NCBI GenBank assembly: GCA_026545225.1
Contig: CM048845.1
Coordinates: 105,520,033-105,584,032 of the forward strand
Direction of reading: 5' to 3'
Source of the DNA: Cornus controversa
Taxonomy: Eukaryota > Streptophyta > Magnoliopsida > Cornales > Cornaceae
DNA length: 64,000 nucleotides
This document shows positions 10,870 through 21,626 of the stretch, piece after piece. A program made the position numbers and the translations under genes. The notes beneath the pieces are model-generated. The model saw only the letters and a program-made list of their open reading frames with translations. It was not told where the DNA came from and did not search any database. How positions within the stretch are numbered: position 1 is the first letter of the stretch; each line of letters begins with the position of its first letter.

Positions 10870-11122
10870 CCATTATGAGTTGAATGATTGAATGAGAGCC
10901 ATGAATGTGCCACCAGATGAGTCACCATCTGCATTATTAGGACATGCACGTGAAGATTGATTTTGACCCATTTGATGGTGAGAGGAAATAATATTGGACC
11001 AACCAAAGCCATGAGTTGGAATGATTAGATCATGAAGTGGCAACTCATTACCTAACGCTTGATCTTCTGGACCCATTTCATTACTGCTACTTCTGGCTAA
11101 GAATCTTTGTCTAACAACCCAC
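10870..11122 (-). pseudogene. Orphan terminal-exon-like ORF, unidentified
   Basis: On the minus strand a possible acceptor (TTAATTTAG) just above 11122 opens a frame that begins WVVRQRFLARSSSNEMGPED and continues about 80 codons to a TGA at 10873-10875, ending FMALIQSFNS. The composition (polar, serine-rich tail) resembles the last exon of a plant transcription factor; the opening WVV.Q.F is only loosely like the start of the third exon of NAC genes (DWVLCR.F), and I do not assign it. No companion exons are visible upstream on the minus strand, where the sequence is occupied by MITEs. Either a gene relic or a chance ORF. Confidence 0.25.
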
Positions 11123-11234
11123 TAAATTAAAGTCTTTACTATTTCTTTTTATTTCATGTTTGGATTTTATTTTCCCTACCTAACATTGCATATATATATA
11201 TTTCTATGGCACAGAATGCATGCATCAAGCAAGC

Positions 11235-11446
11235 GAGCAATGCTACACGTCATGAAATTATTTCATGAATTTGTATCATGAATGATGTGACAGGTAACGT
11301 GGAGAGTTAGTATTGGTGGGATTCCCCCCATACACAAAGTCTCATGATATTATTACCGAATTTCACTAATATTAACTCTCGACGTTACCTGTCACATCAT
11401 TCATGATAAATTCATGAAATAATTTCATGACGTTTAGCATTTCTCC
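11235..11446. mobile_element. MULE-type MITE, 212 bp, long terminal inverted repeats
   Basis: Flanked by a perfect 9-bp direct repeat CAAGCAAGC at 11226-11234 and 11447-11455. Terminal inverted repeats of about 80 bp begin GAGCAATGCTACACGTCATG and, from the right, GAGAAATGCTAAACGTCATG. The arms are nearly identical through TGATGTGACAGGTAACGT; only a short central spacer is single copy. A 9-bp target duplication points to the Mutator superfamily. It has no coding capacity. Confidence 0.85.
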
Positions 11447-11668
11447 AAGCAAGCCTATTGTCTAAATTATTGCCAAAAAAAATTTGCCTTAATTAATTAA
11501 TCAGCAGTCACACTAAGTGGTGAAATCAAATTAAAATAAGAAGACCCTTCAATATATATATGCTAGCTTATGAGGATTATATCGAGGGATGTCATATATA
11601 TATATATAGTAGATGAAAAGTGAACAAGATTAAGTGTCAATTCCTAACTTTATGAGGATTATTAATAT

Positions 11669-11743
11669 GGTAAATTACACTGACATTTTTTGAGATTTGA
11701 CCTAATTACACACGACATTAAACTAATGAATTATTATTACATA

Positions 11744-11775
<32 letters not shown>

Positions 11776-12170
11776 ATTTACTATATATATAATATAGTAA
11801 ATATTATTATATTAATTAGATGGGCAAAAGTGTCATTTATATATATAAATATTTTAATTTTTATATCAATATAATATTAAGGGTATAATAGACATTTCAC
11901 TCAAAAGTTAAAATTAGTTAGTTCATTTCTGTTACAAGGAAGGTCATTGTAACAAATCAATTAGTTTGATGTCGAGTGTAATTAGGCCAAATTTCAGGAG
12001 AGGTCAGTGTAATTTATCTTAAATTTTTTGACAAAACTAACAGAATTTTGGACAGAGGAGAGTCTTTGTCTAACGGAGCAAACCTCAGGGAAGGTCATTG
12101 TAACAAAATTCATTAGTTTGATACCGGGTGTAATTAGGCCAAATCTCAAAAAATATCAATTTAATTTACC
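11669..12170. mobile_element. MITE with TIRs and a repeated right arm
   Basis: Left end GGTAAATTACACTGACATTT pairs with the right end ATCAATTTAATTTACC. The right-arm motif (AGTTTGAT.CCGGGTGTAATTAGGCCAAAT type) occurs twice, at about 11935-12020 and 12085-12170, so the element either carries an internal duplication or two elements are nested. TATTAAT occurs just outside both ends and may be the target duplication. Internal (AT)n at 11741-11760. No ORF. Confidence 0.55.
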
Positions 12171-12348
12171 CTATTAATGAAGGGTGTTAACTGCATAATA
12201 GGGCTTGGTGTTGTGTTTGGACTAAAAATTAATAATAAATAAATAAATAGATAGAGACTGTACATATTGTGAAGGAGGCTAGGCCAATCTAATATTTAGT
12301 GGATGGGAAATGGAATGGAGAAACAAAGATATATGATAAGTGTCAATC

Positions 12349-12384
<36 letters not shown>

Positions 12385-12441
12385 AATATATGTATATGTA
12401 TGTACAAGGTAGCAATTAATGCATGCATATCATTTAATTTT

Positions 12442-12477
12442 GGGGGGGGGGGGGGGGGGGGGGGAGGGGGGGGGGGG
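12442..12477 (+). repeat. Long guanine homopolymer tract G23-A-G12
   Basis: Thirty-five guanines interrupted by one adenine, followed by CGTGTGTGTGG. Such a tract can form stacked G-quadruplexes on the plus strand and is prone to length errors in sequencing and assembly, so the exact length is uncertain. Confidence 0.9.
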
Positions 12478-14710
12478 CGTGTGTGTGGTCCTCCAAATAT
12501 TGTTTGAGACAGGAAGACTGAGAAATGGAACAAATGATGGGCAGAGGGACTTGGCCTTATATATATATATATATATGCCTGGTTCCTATCCATACGGGTT
12601 TGAATCAATACATTGTACACTCGAATAATGTTTGTCGTGTGAGCTACCTTAGTTTCTTACTGACTGAGAATGTCCAAATTAACTCCATCCATGCGCACAC
12701 GAGGTAGGGATATATCGATCGATTCCTGGTTGGATCCAACTGGTATCATTAAATGCATGATATGTACATCTCTCTCTGTATCTATGTCTGTATATATTCA
12801 TGTATTGTCCATATGATTATATATGTTAGGTTTGCAGAGCCAGTAAAAGTGATCCATTCCAAGTCCAAGTGGGTCATTCCTGGGATTTATTAGTTGGGCC
12901 ATGTTATAGAAAAACTTCTTGTCGGCAACCACCATTCCATTTTTGCCAAATACTACTATGATTAACTAAAGATTAATTTCATTATTACAAATCACTAACT
13001 AAGACAACCTTACATTGAAATTTATATATACTTTTTTAGTAACAGTTGAATTATATATATCCAATGTAAATTAATTCTTTAGCGGCCCCTCTAAATCATT
13101 GATCGGGATGGTATCACCTCTCATCTCTAAATCTAGTTGAGAATTCAAGCCTCAACCAAGTAAAGGCTGCTAGTTTGCTTAACTTTTTGAGAGAGAGAAA
13201 AATCTTCTCACGTACTCTTTACATACAATGCAGGAATCAATTCCTAGCTAAGTATTATGTCCTGGGTAGGTTCACGAGGTACAAGATCACCTCATTTTCT
13301 TCTTTCAGTTTAGATCATAAGAGACAATATTGTGGCATAGTGTCGTTAATTAAGGCATACAAGAAGCCGGCCAGTGTAAGTGTGCGTCAGAAGGGGCACA
13401 AAGCATATTTCACTTACTACTAAGCTAAGGTTTATATATATATATATATATATAGATGTCACTGCAGCTTTGCATTTATAGAACAAGCCGGCCAATGAAC
13501 AAAGCATATTTTGCTTCATTCTAAACAATGTTTGTGTTGCTGTTTTTCTTAAACACTCTCTCTTTCACATGCGTTTGTGTTTTGTATTTTTTTTTGTTTA
13601 AAATAAAATAACTATTTTTGTTACGAGTGTTTTAAATAGTAATTGAAAACAAGTTTCGTAACGAAAACTTATTTTAAGTTTTTTTATTTTTTATTTTTTT
13701 CGCTATAGTAATCCAAACACAATAAAAATACCAAAATGATGTTTTCAATTTCGGCCTAAAATTTTGAAACATTTTGACACCTCAAAACACAACGGACAGT
13801 ACCAAACATGTTTTGTTTCTACTATGCCGAAATAAAACAGGAAAAAAAAAAACGCATGCCAAACATAACCTAAGTATTTTGTAATTGAGAGTCCAAAAGG
13901 GTGGCTAATTGAATGTCAAAAATGGAATGAAGTAATTGAAAATGTAATAGAAAAAAAATTGAAGAAAGAGAATTTATGTGGGATATTTATATTAATGGGA
14001 TTAAGACAAGGATAAGGATAACGATTTTAATGATATTATGCAAATTTTTAAGTCTTGTCATTGGGTCAGTTTATTTCAACTATTTGAAAACAAATTTAAA
14101 GAATTATGGAGTAGTAAACAACTTCGTATAATTAGAAAAAAATATTTAATGAAATTTTGTTTTTCTTTTCTTACAAAATTGTCAACCAAAAGATTTTTGG
14201 ACACTTTTGCTTTCCAAAAAATTTGAAAAAAAAAAAAAAAATGGTCATTGTTTAAAGAAATGGCACCACCGCGAAGGTGACGGGTAGTTTAGCTCTAAAA
14301 GACGAGTCAACAGCAAACGACGAGCCAGGCTGGCCACTGTGTAAAGGACAGACTTGTGAAAATGACTAAAATCTTCAATTTTGCATATAATACAAAATCA
14401 CTATCAAACATGTGTCTCCATTTACTTTGGAAGAATAGATTTGTTTGTTTTTTTAACCACTATTGCAACTCTGGAAGGTATATTCATATATATTTACAGT
14501 TTACACTTCTCAAGGAATTATAAATGTATTAGATGTTGTTTGATATAATTTAAAATTTTATTCCATTATTTATCAAATTTACTTAAATTAAATACTTATT
14601 TATTTTCTTCAGAATTACATGCTGAATTATATTATCAAATAGCACCATACTTTTATTCAATTAGACAGTCTTCATGTGTGGATGATATGGGCTTTAGTTT
14701 ACAGATCAAC
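12478..14710. other. Intergenic AT-rich region
   Basis: No gene recognised. It holds a short (AT)n at 12558-12576 and 13433-13453. A small diverged duplication is seen at 13367-13425 and 13485-13525 (AAGCCGGCCAGTG..GCACAAAGCATATTTCACTTACT against AAGCCGGCCAATGAACAAAGCATATTTTGCTTCATT). The stretch 13555-13870 (ACATGCGTTTGTGTTTTG on one side, AAAACGCATGCCAAACATAACC on the other) has inverted ends and looks like an old hAT-type MITE. The ORFs around 13175-13423 have no recognisable domain. Confidence 0.4.
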
Positions 14711-14711
14711 A

Positions 14712-15281
14712 TAAAAGTGACAAAATGCTATCTTATTTTTGTCACCAAATAACTTCTTGCATTTTCAAAAGTTTCAAAAAACCTTCATTTTACAAAAAAA
14801 AAAAAAATTTATTTTGTATGATCATTTTACCCTTTTCATGATTATAAAAAAATAAAAGAAAATTAGAAAGGAGAGGGTTTTTTTATTAATTTTTTTAACT
14901 TAATATAAAAAATGAGCTTTTTCTGAAAAAAAAAACTAGATAAGCACAATTATGTAATAAAAATTTCTGAAATTTATTTTTTATTATTTTTCTAAAAAAT
15001 AGGGAATTTCTGGAAACAAAACCAAAAATCCGGAAATTTTTATTGAATTTTTTTTGTTTTCCAGAAAAAATTCCTCTTTTTTTATTAAGGTAAAAAAAAA
15101 ACTTTATAAAAAAATATCTTCTCTCTATTTTTCTTTTATTTTTTATAATCATGAAAAGGGTAAAATTATCATATAAAAAGAGATTTTTTTTGTAAAAGGG
15201 AGATTTTTTGTAACTTTTGAAAACATAAAAAAATTATTTGGTGACAAAAATAACACAAAAAAATATTTTATCACTTTTTGA
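14712..15281. mobile_element. Foldback (long-TIR) MITE
   Basis: Two inverted arms of roughly 150 bp. The left arm starts ATAAAAGTGACAAAATGC and includes TTTTTGTCACCAAATAA and ATGATCATTTTACCCTTTTC. The right arm is the complement (GAAAAGGGTAAAATTATCAT, TTATTTGGTGACAAAAATAA, TATCACTTTTTG). The centre is A/T homopolymer-rich. No target duplication could be fixed, and the short ORF inside is compositional only. Confidence 0.7.
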
Positions 15282-15788
15282 AAGCGGAGGAGGTTTAGTG
15301 CAATTTCTCATAATAATAATAATAATAATAATAATAATAGAAGAGAAGCATTAGCTACAATGAGATTTGACAAAACAAATTAAGCCAGAAAAGAATTATT
15401 CCTTACGATTGGACCTACTGAGTTACTGCTAAATAAAAAAAATGAGAAAAAGGAAATGAGAGATTCCAAACTTTTCTAGCTTAATATTGTCGATTTGTCA
15501 TTGACTCATTATAATTAGAATATGATCGACTAATTTGTATTATATGGTACAGGTTCAAACTCATCGTTTCTCCCCAGAAAAGCATAGAGTTCTGAGTTTT
15601 ATTTATTATTTATTTTATTATTACATTTTTTTTTGGTGTTTTATGAGTATAAAGGAGTTTGATTATATTATTTAATTAGAACACACACATTGAATACATC
15701 TTCCTCACCAGCCAATCTAGGCCATTCGATAGTCCATGTCACTATTAAACAATTGGCAATTAAGTCCTCCCTCACTCTCAAATTTTGC

Positions 15789-15795
15789 TATAAAA
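15789..15795 (+). promoter_or_regulatory. TATA box of the WI12-like gene
   Basis: TATAAAA in the context TTTTGCTATAAAACAGTCCC, 108 bases before the ATG at 15903. It is the best core-promoter element upstream of this gene. A transcript start about 30 bases downstream would fall near 15820. Confidence 0.6.
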
Positions 15796-15822
15796 CAGTC
15801 CCACTTCGAACTATACCATACC

Positions 15823-15891
15823 ATGCATGAACTGAACACAAATATTTTTCTAACAGAGTGCAATTGTATTCTTTACTCACTCCTTACCTAA
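15823..15891 (+). other. Possible upstream ORF in the WI12-like leader
   Basis: ATG at 15823 opens a 22-codon frame (MHELNTNIFLTECN...) ending TAA at 15889-15891, 11 bases before the main ATG and out of frame with it. It lies about at the predicted transcription start, so whether it is transcribed is uncertain. If it is, it could lower translation of the main ORF. Confidence 0.3.
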
Positions 15892-15902
15892 ATCAATCAA
15901 AA

Positions 15903-16373
15903 ATGGTAGCCCAAAATGTGGAAACTCCGGTGTTGGATCCGAAGAACGATAACAAGACGACGGTGGATGGGCTATACGAGGCATTGGCGAAAGGCGTGCC
16001 GGAGATGGTTGCCGGAATTTTGGCCAGTGACCTAGAATGGTGGTTCCATGGGCCTCAAAATTGCCAGCACATGATGAGGGTGCTCACCGGAGAATCGGTG
16101 CCGACCCAGTTCAAGTTCGAGCCTCGGAGCATCACAGCCATCGACGACCGGGTGATTGCGGAGGGCTGGGAAGGGAAGCAGTATTGGGTGCATGTTTGGA
16201 CTCTGAAAGATGGTTTGATCACGCAGTTTAGGGAGTACTTTAACACATGGCTCACAGTGACCGAGTTAAGGCCAATGGGTCTGGTGTTTGGGCACCAGAT
16301 ACCCACCCTGTGGCAGAGCCAGCCTCGAGACCTGGTCAACCGTTCTTTGCCTGGTCTTGTGCTTGCTATTTGA
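15903..16373 (+). CDS. Wound-induced protein WI12 / SAG20-like (SnoaL-like fold)
   Basis: Intronless 156-residue protein. It matches the plant WI12 family (senescence-associated SAG20, wound-induced protein 1), small proteins of the NTF2/SnoaL-like fold that accumulate after wounding, during senescence or on stress; no enzymatic activity is established for them. Family landmarks are VDGLYEALAKG, DLEWWFHGP, FKFEPRSI, GKQYWVHVWTLKDG, ITQFREYFNTW and the C-terminal PTLWQSQPRDLVNRSLPGLV. The ATG at 15903 (AATCAAAAATGGTAGC) is taken as start; the open frame extends upstream to 15858 but contains no other ATG. The protein is longer than the ~105-110-residue Arabidopsis SAG20, with extra residues at the N-terminus. 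Stop TGA at 16371-16373, followed by a short (TTGA)n run. Confidence 0.9.
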   Translation: MVAQNVETPVLDPKNDNKTTVDGLYEALAKGVPEMVAGILASDLEWWFHGPQNCQHMMRVLTGESVPTQFKFEPRSITAIDDRVIAEGWEGKQYWVHVWTLKDGLITQFREYFNTWLTVTELRPMGLVFGHQIPTLWQSQPRDLVNRSLPGLVLAI

Positions 16374-16546
16374 TTGATTGATTGATTGATATAATTAATA
16401 TGGTAGCTAAGAATATTATATAACTGTAAGCTTGGAACGTTGCATGAAATGTAACAAATTACATCTAGGAAAATAAAATCGAAAATCAATGTCTTTCATA
16501 TCAATCATTGTTTATAGAAATGTATAACGTACTCAGTTCGATCAAG

Positions 16547-16584
<38 letters not shown>

Positions 16585-17227
16585 CATTATGCATGCCACA
16601 CTAATTCTCTAATTTGAACAGAAGGCCGGAAAAAGTGGCAGTCCTCTTTATACACCACAGTGGACATCAGAGATCATGGCTACACTGCGGTGCATATATA
16701 TATATATATATATATATATGCACGTGTTTTTCACGTGGACTACTAATGGTATAAGCAATAATATGAGTTTTAAATGGTGGGTACTGTTTTGTTTGGGTGA
16801 GATTTAGAGTAACCCGTTGAAGTATAGAATAAAGCGTTCAGAGAAAATGATAGAAAAGGCCTCATATATACCATGACATGGCCTTTGACTAGGTGGGACC
16901 TTAGTTGGGGATTGGGGCTTAATTCAGCATCGTTTTTTTTTTTTTATTATCTTGAAAGCCATATGTAGTTCGTTTTCCATTATGTTAAAGTTAATGATAG
17001 ATGGACTTCATCGATTTGGAGTAGAATATATATATATATATATATATATAGTTGGCTAAGGACATTGATCGAGAAAGTAAAGGTTTAATTGGGTATGTAT
17101 ATACAACTCGATCCCCTCCTCCTCAGGGGCTGTCCCAAATAAGTTTGATATCGATATTGAGACTTGACGTGTGCCTGAAAGGAATTAGCCTCCTACGAAA
17201 AGTTGAAAAACCTCTTTTACTCCTAAG

Positions 17228-17281
<54 letters not shown>

Positions 17282-17459
17282 GCCAAATCAACACTTGTGC
17301 ACAGTCACGCACCAACTCCATGAACGCGAGCTAGCTGGTGGGTGGCGGTCTAATTCATCACAGCTAGCGTATCACGATCTATTGCTTTCTATCTTTAAAA
17401 AGAGGTCATACAGGTACCTAATATGTAATATGAGTGATAGAGACTTGCAACATATACAT

Positions 17460-17494
<35 letters not shown>

Positions 17495-17933
17495 ATGTTT
17501 ATATAAATACAATCCTTCCATCTAAAATTCTAAATCCATCCTCATTTCTGTATATTGAAGTTATATTTAAGCCGTTCAGTCTCTGACTAGGTTGAAACAT
17601 CACTACTGATCACAGTCTAATCTAATGCATGGACACCATCGTTGTTTTCCCAGGTCCCACAGCAACAAATTAGTGAATGCGTTTAATTAAACTGAAAGGA
17701 TTATTTAAATAAGGGTAAATTACTCTGAGACCCCTGGAGTTTATTTAAATTACTCTCAAATAAAAGCATTAAAAAAAATACTTACCATTAATCAACTATT
17801 AAGAAATCAAAGCAATAAATATCAAATATACAAATTACCCCTATATGAACTAAAAGACAAAAATAATCCTATTTGTAAAATAAAATTACCATTTGAACCA
17901 ATAATAAGTGAACAAAAATATACTTGTTAATTT

Positions 17934-17978
<45 letters not shown>

Positions 17979-18536
17979 TTTATACATTTTTTACATATTA
18001 TTTGTAACTTATATATATTCAATAAACATATTAAATACAAATTTAGTTTAAAAATTTTGATACCCTCAAAATTTTCCATTATATATTTTTATTACAAGAA
18101 TATTTATTCTATTAATAATATATCATACTAGGATATTTACAAATTTAAAATAACATTTATATATTAAATAGAAAATTCAAAAGTAAATATATATTTAATA
18201 TACATATTACATACTGTTACATATAGATATATAAACCCAATCGCTCCTATTTCTCTTTCTTGTACAAAACAACCTATTATTGCTACCTCAGCTTCTCCTC
18301 CGACCACCACCACCACTGACTCTGCCACCCTCATCGCAAATGGGTTCTTCGGGTCAGTATTCTACTTCACGACTATGCTCTCAATCTTAACCGTCAACCC
18401 CTATGTCAAGTTCACTGTTGAAGACTTCTTTGTCATACTCCATTGATGTGGATCCTTGGATTCATAGGTCCACCTGCTCTGTATGCGCTCCAATGTCAAT
18501 TGCATCTTAATTTTTCCAAATTCATCTTTAATTTAC

Positions 18537-18591
<55 letters not shown>

Positions 18592-19490
18592 CCCAAAGTA
18601 ACATGTTTGAATTCGTTTTTGGAATTTATTTGGACTTGAATTCACACATTTGAAAACAACAGATTTGAAGGTTTTGCTTCTAGCTCCTTCAACCACCAGT
18701 GTTCGCTGCCTAACGCAAATCTTAATATATTATCTTCTCTCATATATGAAAAAAAAAATTAATTTCACATTGGATGAGGCCTTAGATGGGTAGTTATTTA
18801 GATATACATATTTATGCGGTTCGGATTAATTGGCGGTGGATGATAACAGATCTCAACGGTCCTCTGACAAGAAATGTGAGAGTTATATTTTAAATAATTT
18901 AGGCAAAACTCAAGTGCTCTGAGTAATTTACCCTTTAAATAAAAATGATAGCTTTCCGAGTTCTTGGTATGGGCCACCACAAAATTGGTGTGGAATCCAC
19001 CGGGAGTTATAAGCTAGAGGCGTAGACTAGGTTAGGTCGATCTGGCATATGTATAACCTAGCTCTTAATTGACAATGGCCGTGCAACCTCTGTGTTCAAT
19101 GTTCACTTATGCATTGATCATGCTAGGCGACAACCTATAATGAGACCAAAATATATATATATATTTATAGATCGATAGGAATGAGTATATGAATTCGAGT
19201 AAAAACATTTAATTTATACAAAATAATGTTAAAACTATGTTAACGCCTAAATTGAGTACGTGTCCAATTGACATGTGTACCAATAGTTGTATACCACGTG
19301 AGATAAAAAAACTGAGAATAATAATGATGATGATCAATGATTATGACATAGAGCAGATTTGAAAATAAAAATAAAAATAGGAGCATATTGAACATATTAG
19401 TGCGATTTTATAGGATAAAATAATAACACATAAATTAAAATAAAAATTTTATAGAACCATTATTAGACGATTATATGGAGGCGAAATGTT
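16374..19490. other. AT-rich intergenic region with many (AT)n microsatellites
   Basis: No complete gene. AT runs lie at about 16551-16582, 16694-16719, 17026-17050, 17232-17277, 17463-17492, 17937-17975 and 18540-18575, the last followed by (CA)n. At 18240-18480 a GC-richer stretch reads as SSPTTTTTDSATLIANGFFG followed by SVFYFTTMLSILTVNPYVKF before a stop at about 18445, with protein-like text continuing in another frame; I cannot name the family and regard it as a possible gene relic. The ORFs that run through the AT repeats are artefacts. Confidence 0.4.
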
Positions 19491-19494
19491 GGGC

Positions 19495-19960
19495 CCTAAA
19501 GTTTTGTTTGAATAAATAGGAGAGAACAGAAAAAAAAGATAACATTCGTTACGAGAGAAAAGAAAACAGAGAATAACACGTATTCATGTTTGGATAAATT
19601 ATGGAAGAAATGATTGCATTTTTGTTTGAAAAAGATAAAGGAGAGAAGATAAAAGAAACTATTTTAATCAATTTACTATCATGTCTTTTTGTATTTATAT
19701 TACAAGATATACCCAAATGTTTTTTAAATTTTGTTCTTTAAAATGTTAGGATTATTTTTGGTATTATGAAATATTTACTTATTCTTATCATTTCTCTCAA
19801 AATCTTTTCACTTTTGGAAAGATAGCATATAAGAGATTTGGAGGAATAAGCTCCAAATCACTCTGTATCCTTTCAACTCTTACTAATGACAATCCAAACA
19901 CAAAAAATACTATCATTTTCTTTCTTTTCCTTTCAATTCCATCAATCCAAACAAGTCTTA
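19495..19960. mobile_element. MITE of a purine-rich family, copy 1
   Basis: Starts near CTAAAGTTTTGTTTGAATAA and ends ATCCAAACAAGTCTTA, giving imperfect inverted ends (AGNYTTGTTTGRA type). Internal text (TATTCATGTTTGGATAA, AGAAACTATTTTAATCAATTTA, ATCTTTTCACTTTTGGA) is shared with the copy at 23324-23762. No coding capacity. Confidence 0.55.
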
Positions 19961-20344
19961 AGGCTCTGTTTGGATTGAGGAATTTGGAATAGATAAAAGT
20001 ATTAACTATCCATCATATCTTATCCTCCCAAAAATGAAAAGATTAGGAGAGAAATGATATTATTTAAGTAGTACTTTCATAATTTCGAAACTGTAGTTAA
20101 CGATTAAAAAGAAAAAATTATTATTCCATCCATGTTCTATAAATATAAAAAAAATATAATAGTAATTTGGTTTTTATCTTTTCATTCCCCTATCTTATCC
20201 AATCAAGAATATTATTATCTTATTTCTTCTATTTATCCAAATATGAATAGAGTTTATTGTTATCCTTTCTTTTCTTTTATTTTCTCTAATAACTAATGTT
20301 ATCTTCTTCTTTCTTTTTTCTCGTGTCCATCCAAACGGAGCCTA
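19958..20344. mobile_element. MITE of the same type, copy 2 (adjacent)
   Basis: Inverted ends TTAAGGCTCTGTTTGGATT and CCATCCAAACGGAGCCTAA. It abuts copy 1 end to end. The right end is the motif CAAACGGAGCC seen at the ends of many plant MITEs. Confidence 0.65.
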
Positions 20345-21626
20345 AAAAATAAATAAGAACAACGTTTAAATTAAGTACGACACTAATTTTAAAAAAAATT
20401 AAAGAGAGTGGATTGAGATATTTAAATACATATACGGAAGATCAAGAAATGCGTGAGAGGAAGACTAAGCAAGGAAAGAGGAGACGGGACAAAAACTCAA
20501 TAGATAAAAGAAGAATCATGGCGCGGACTCAAGGAAGTAGTTGTACATGGTTACTCACATCTATAAGTTAATGACTTCATCTACATATCATAGAATCCAA
20601 GCACCAACCATCATTTGTTTTTTTTAAAAAGTGAATAATAAACTCATCAGCTAGGCACTTTAAATTTATGTATCCCAACTCATCATTTAAATTCAGACCT
20701 CACGTCCAAGCTTTACTAACCATGAAAACACACTTGTAGTTCTTTTTTTCTCTCCATCTTTCTTCTTCTTTTCTCTCTTGTTTCTTCTTTCCTCATTCTT
20801 TCTCTATACTTCCTTACAAGGTTACAAGTTAAGTACTTCGTCTCCATTGCTAAGTGTCCAAGCATCAACCATGAAAACACACTTATGTTTACGAGGTTTA
20901 CTCGCATCTTCTACCTGATGTAAATGTTCTCTTCCAAAAGGCAGAATAACATAACTCACTAGATAGTAAAAATCTAAACGATAATACAAACAAAGGGACC
21001 ATACTACACAGTCAATAGCTATATATATATGTGTGTGTGTGTGTGTGTTTACATAATACACAAGAGTACTGCATTTTTATGTCACAATTGATTAAAATTT
21101 GAAATTTCCTGGAGTAATATTCACGTCCACTGCTCCAAAAATCGCACAATTTGTGTTATGGTCCCATAGTTCGAGTGGAGTGACTAATAGTTCTGACAAT
21201 GCCCTGCAGTGACTACACCAAATGTGGTTTGAGATTTAAAATCTACCCTGCACTCGTAGCTATCAGACTCTGTGAGATTTAAGATATGGGTCCTTCCTAC
21301 AGCAGGTCCTTGAGTTCTTTCTCATCCCAATTTAAGATCAAACATGGTGTATTGAGCAAAGCAATATACTATACATTGAATAAAATCTCTCCCAATACAT
21401 TCTTTTGTTTTACATTAGCGAACTCCATAACAGACATGAACACGGAGCCCAAAAAAATTCCCATGAACCAGCATCTTGTGAGCAAGTTCTTCACCAGCAA
21501 CTTGCAAGAGATGTTATAGTATATCCAATGTTCACTTGCGAACCACAACTGTCCCAAAAGAAGGAAAGTTCTCAGTAAAATCTCGAATTCCAATATTCAT
21601 CAAAGACTAACTGTACAAATCTATGA
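20345..21626. other. 3' flank of the P-class PPR gene
   Basis: No gene recognised. Two 40-bp sequences around 20825-20890 and 20690-20735 are similar (CCAAGC..CAACCATGAAAACACACTT), suggesting a local duplication. (GT)n at 21030-21048 after a short (AT)n. The ORFs on either strand near 21286-21593 show no domain and probably overlap the PPR 3' UTR. Confidence 0.35.

Noticed and set aside
12279-12707. ORFs over the G tract and AT repeats
   Set aside because: Their length comes from homopolymers and dinucleotide repeats (polyproline, IYIYIY); no domain.
15858-15902. Longer N-terminus of the WI12-like protein from 15858
   Set aside because: That frame begins with GTG and has no ATG before 15903.
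17052-17525. ORFs ending in IYIYIY runs
   Set aside because: They are produced by (AT)n microsatellites.
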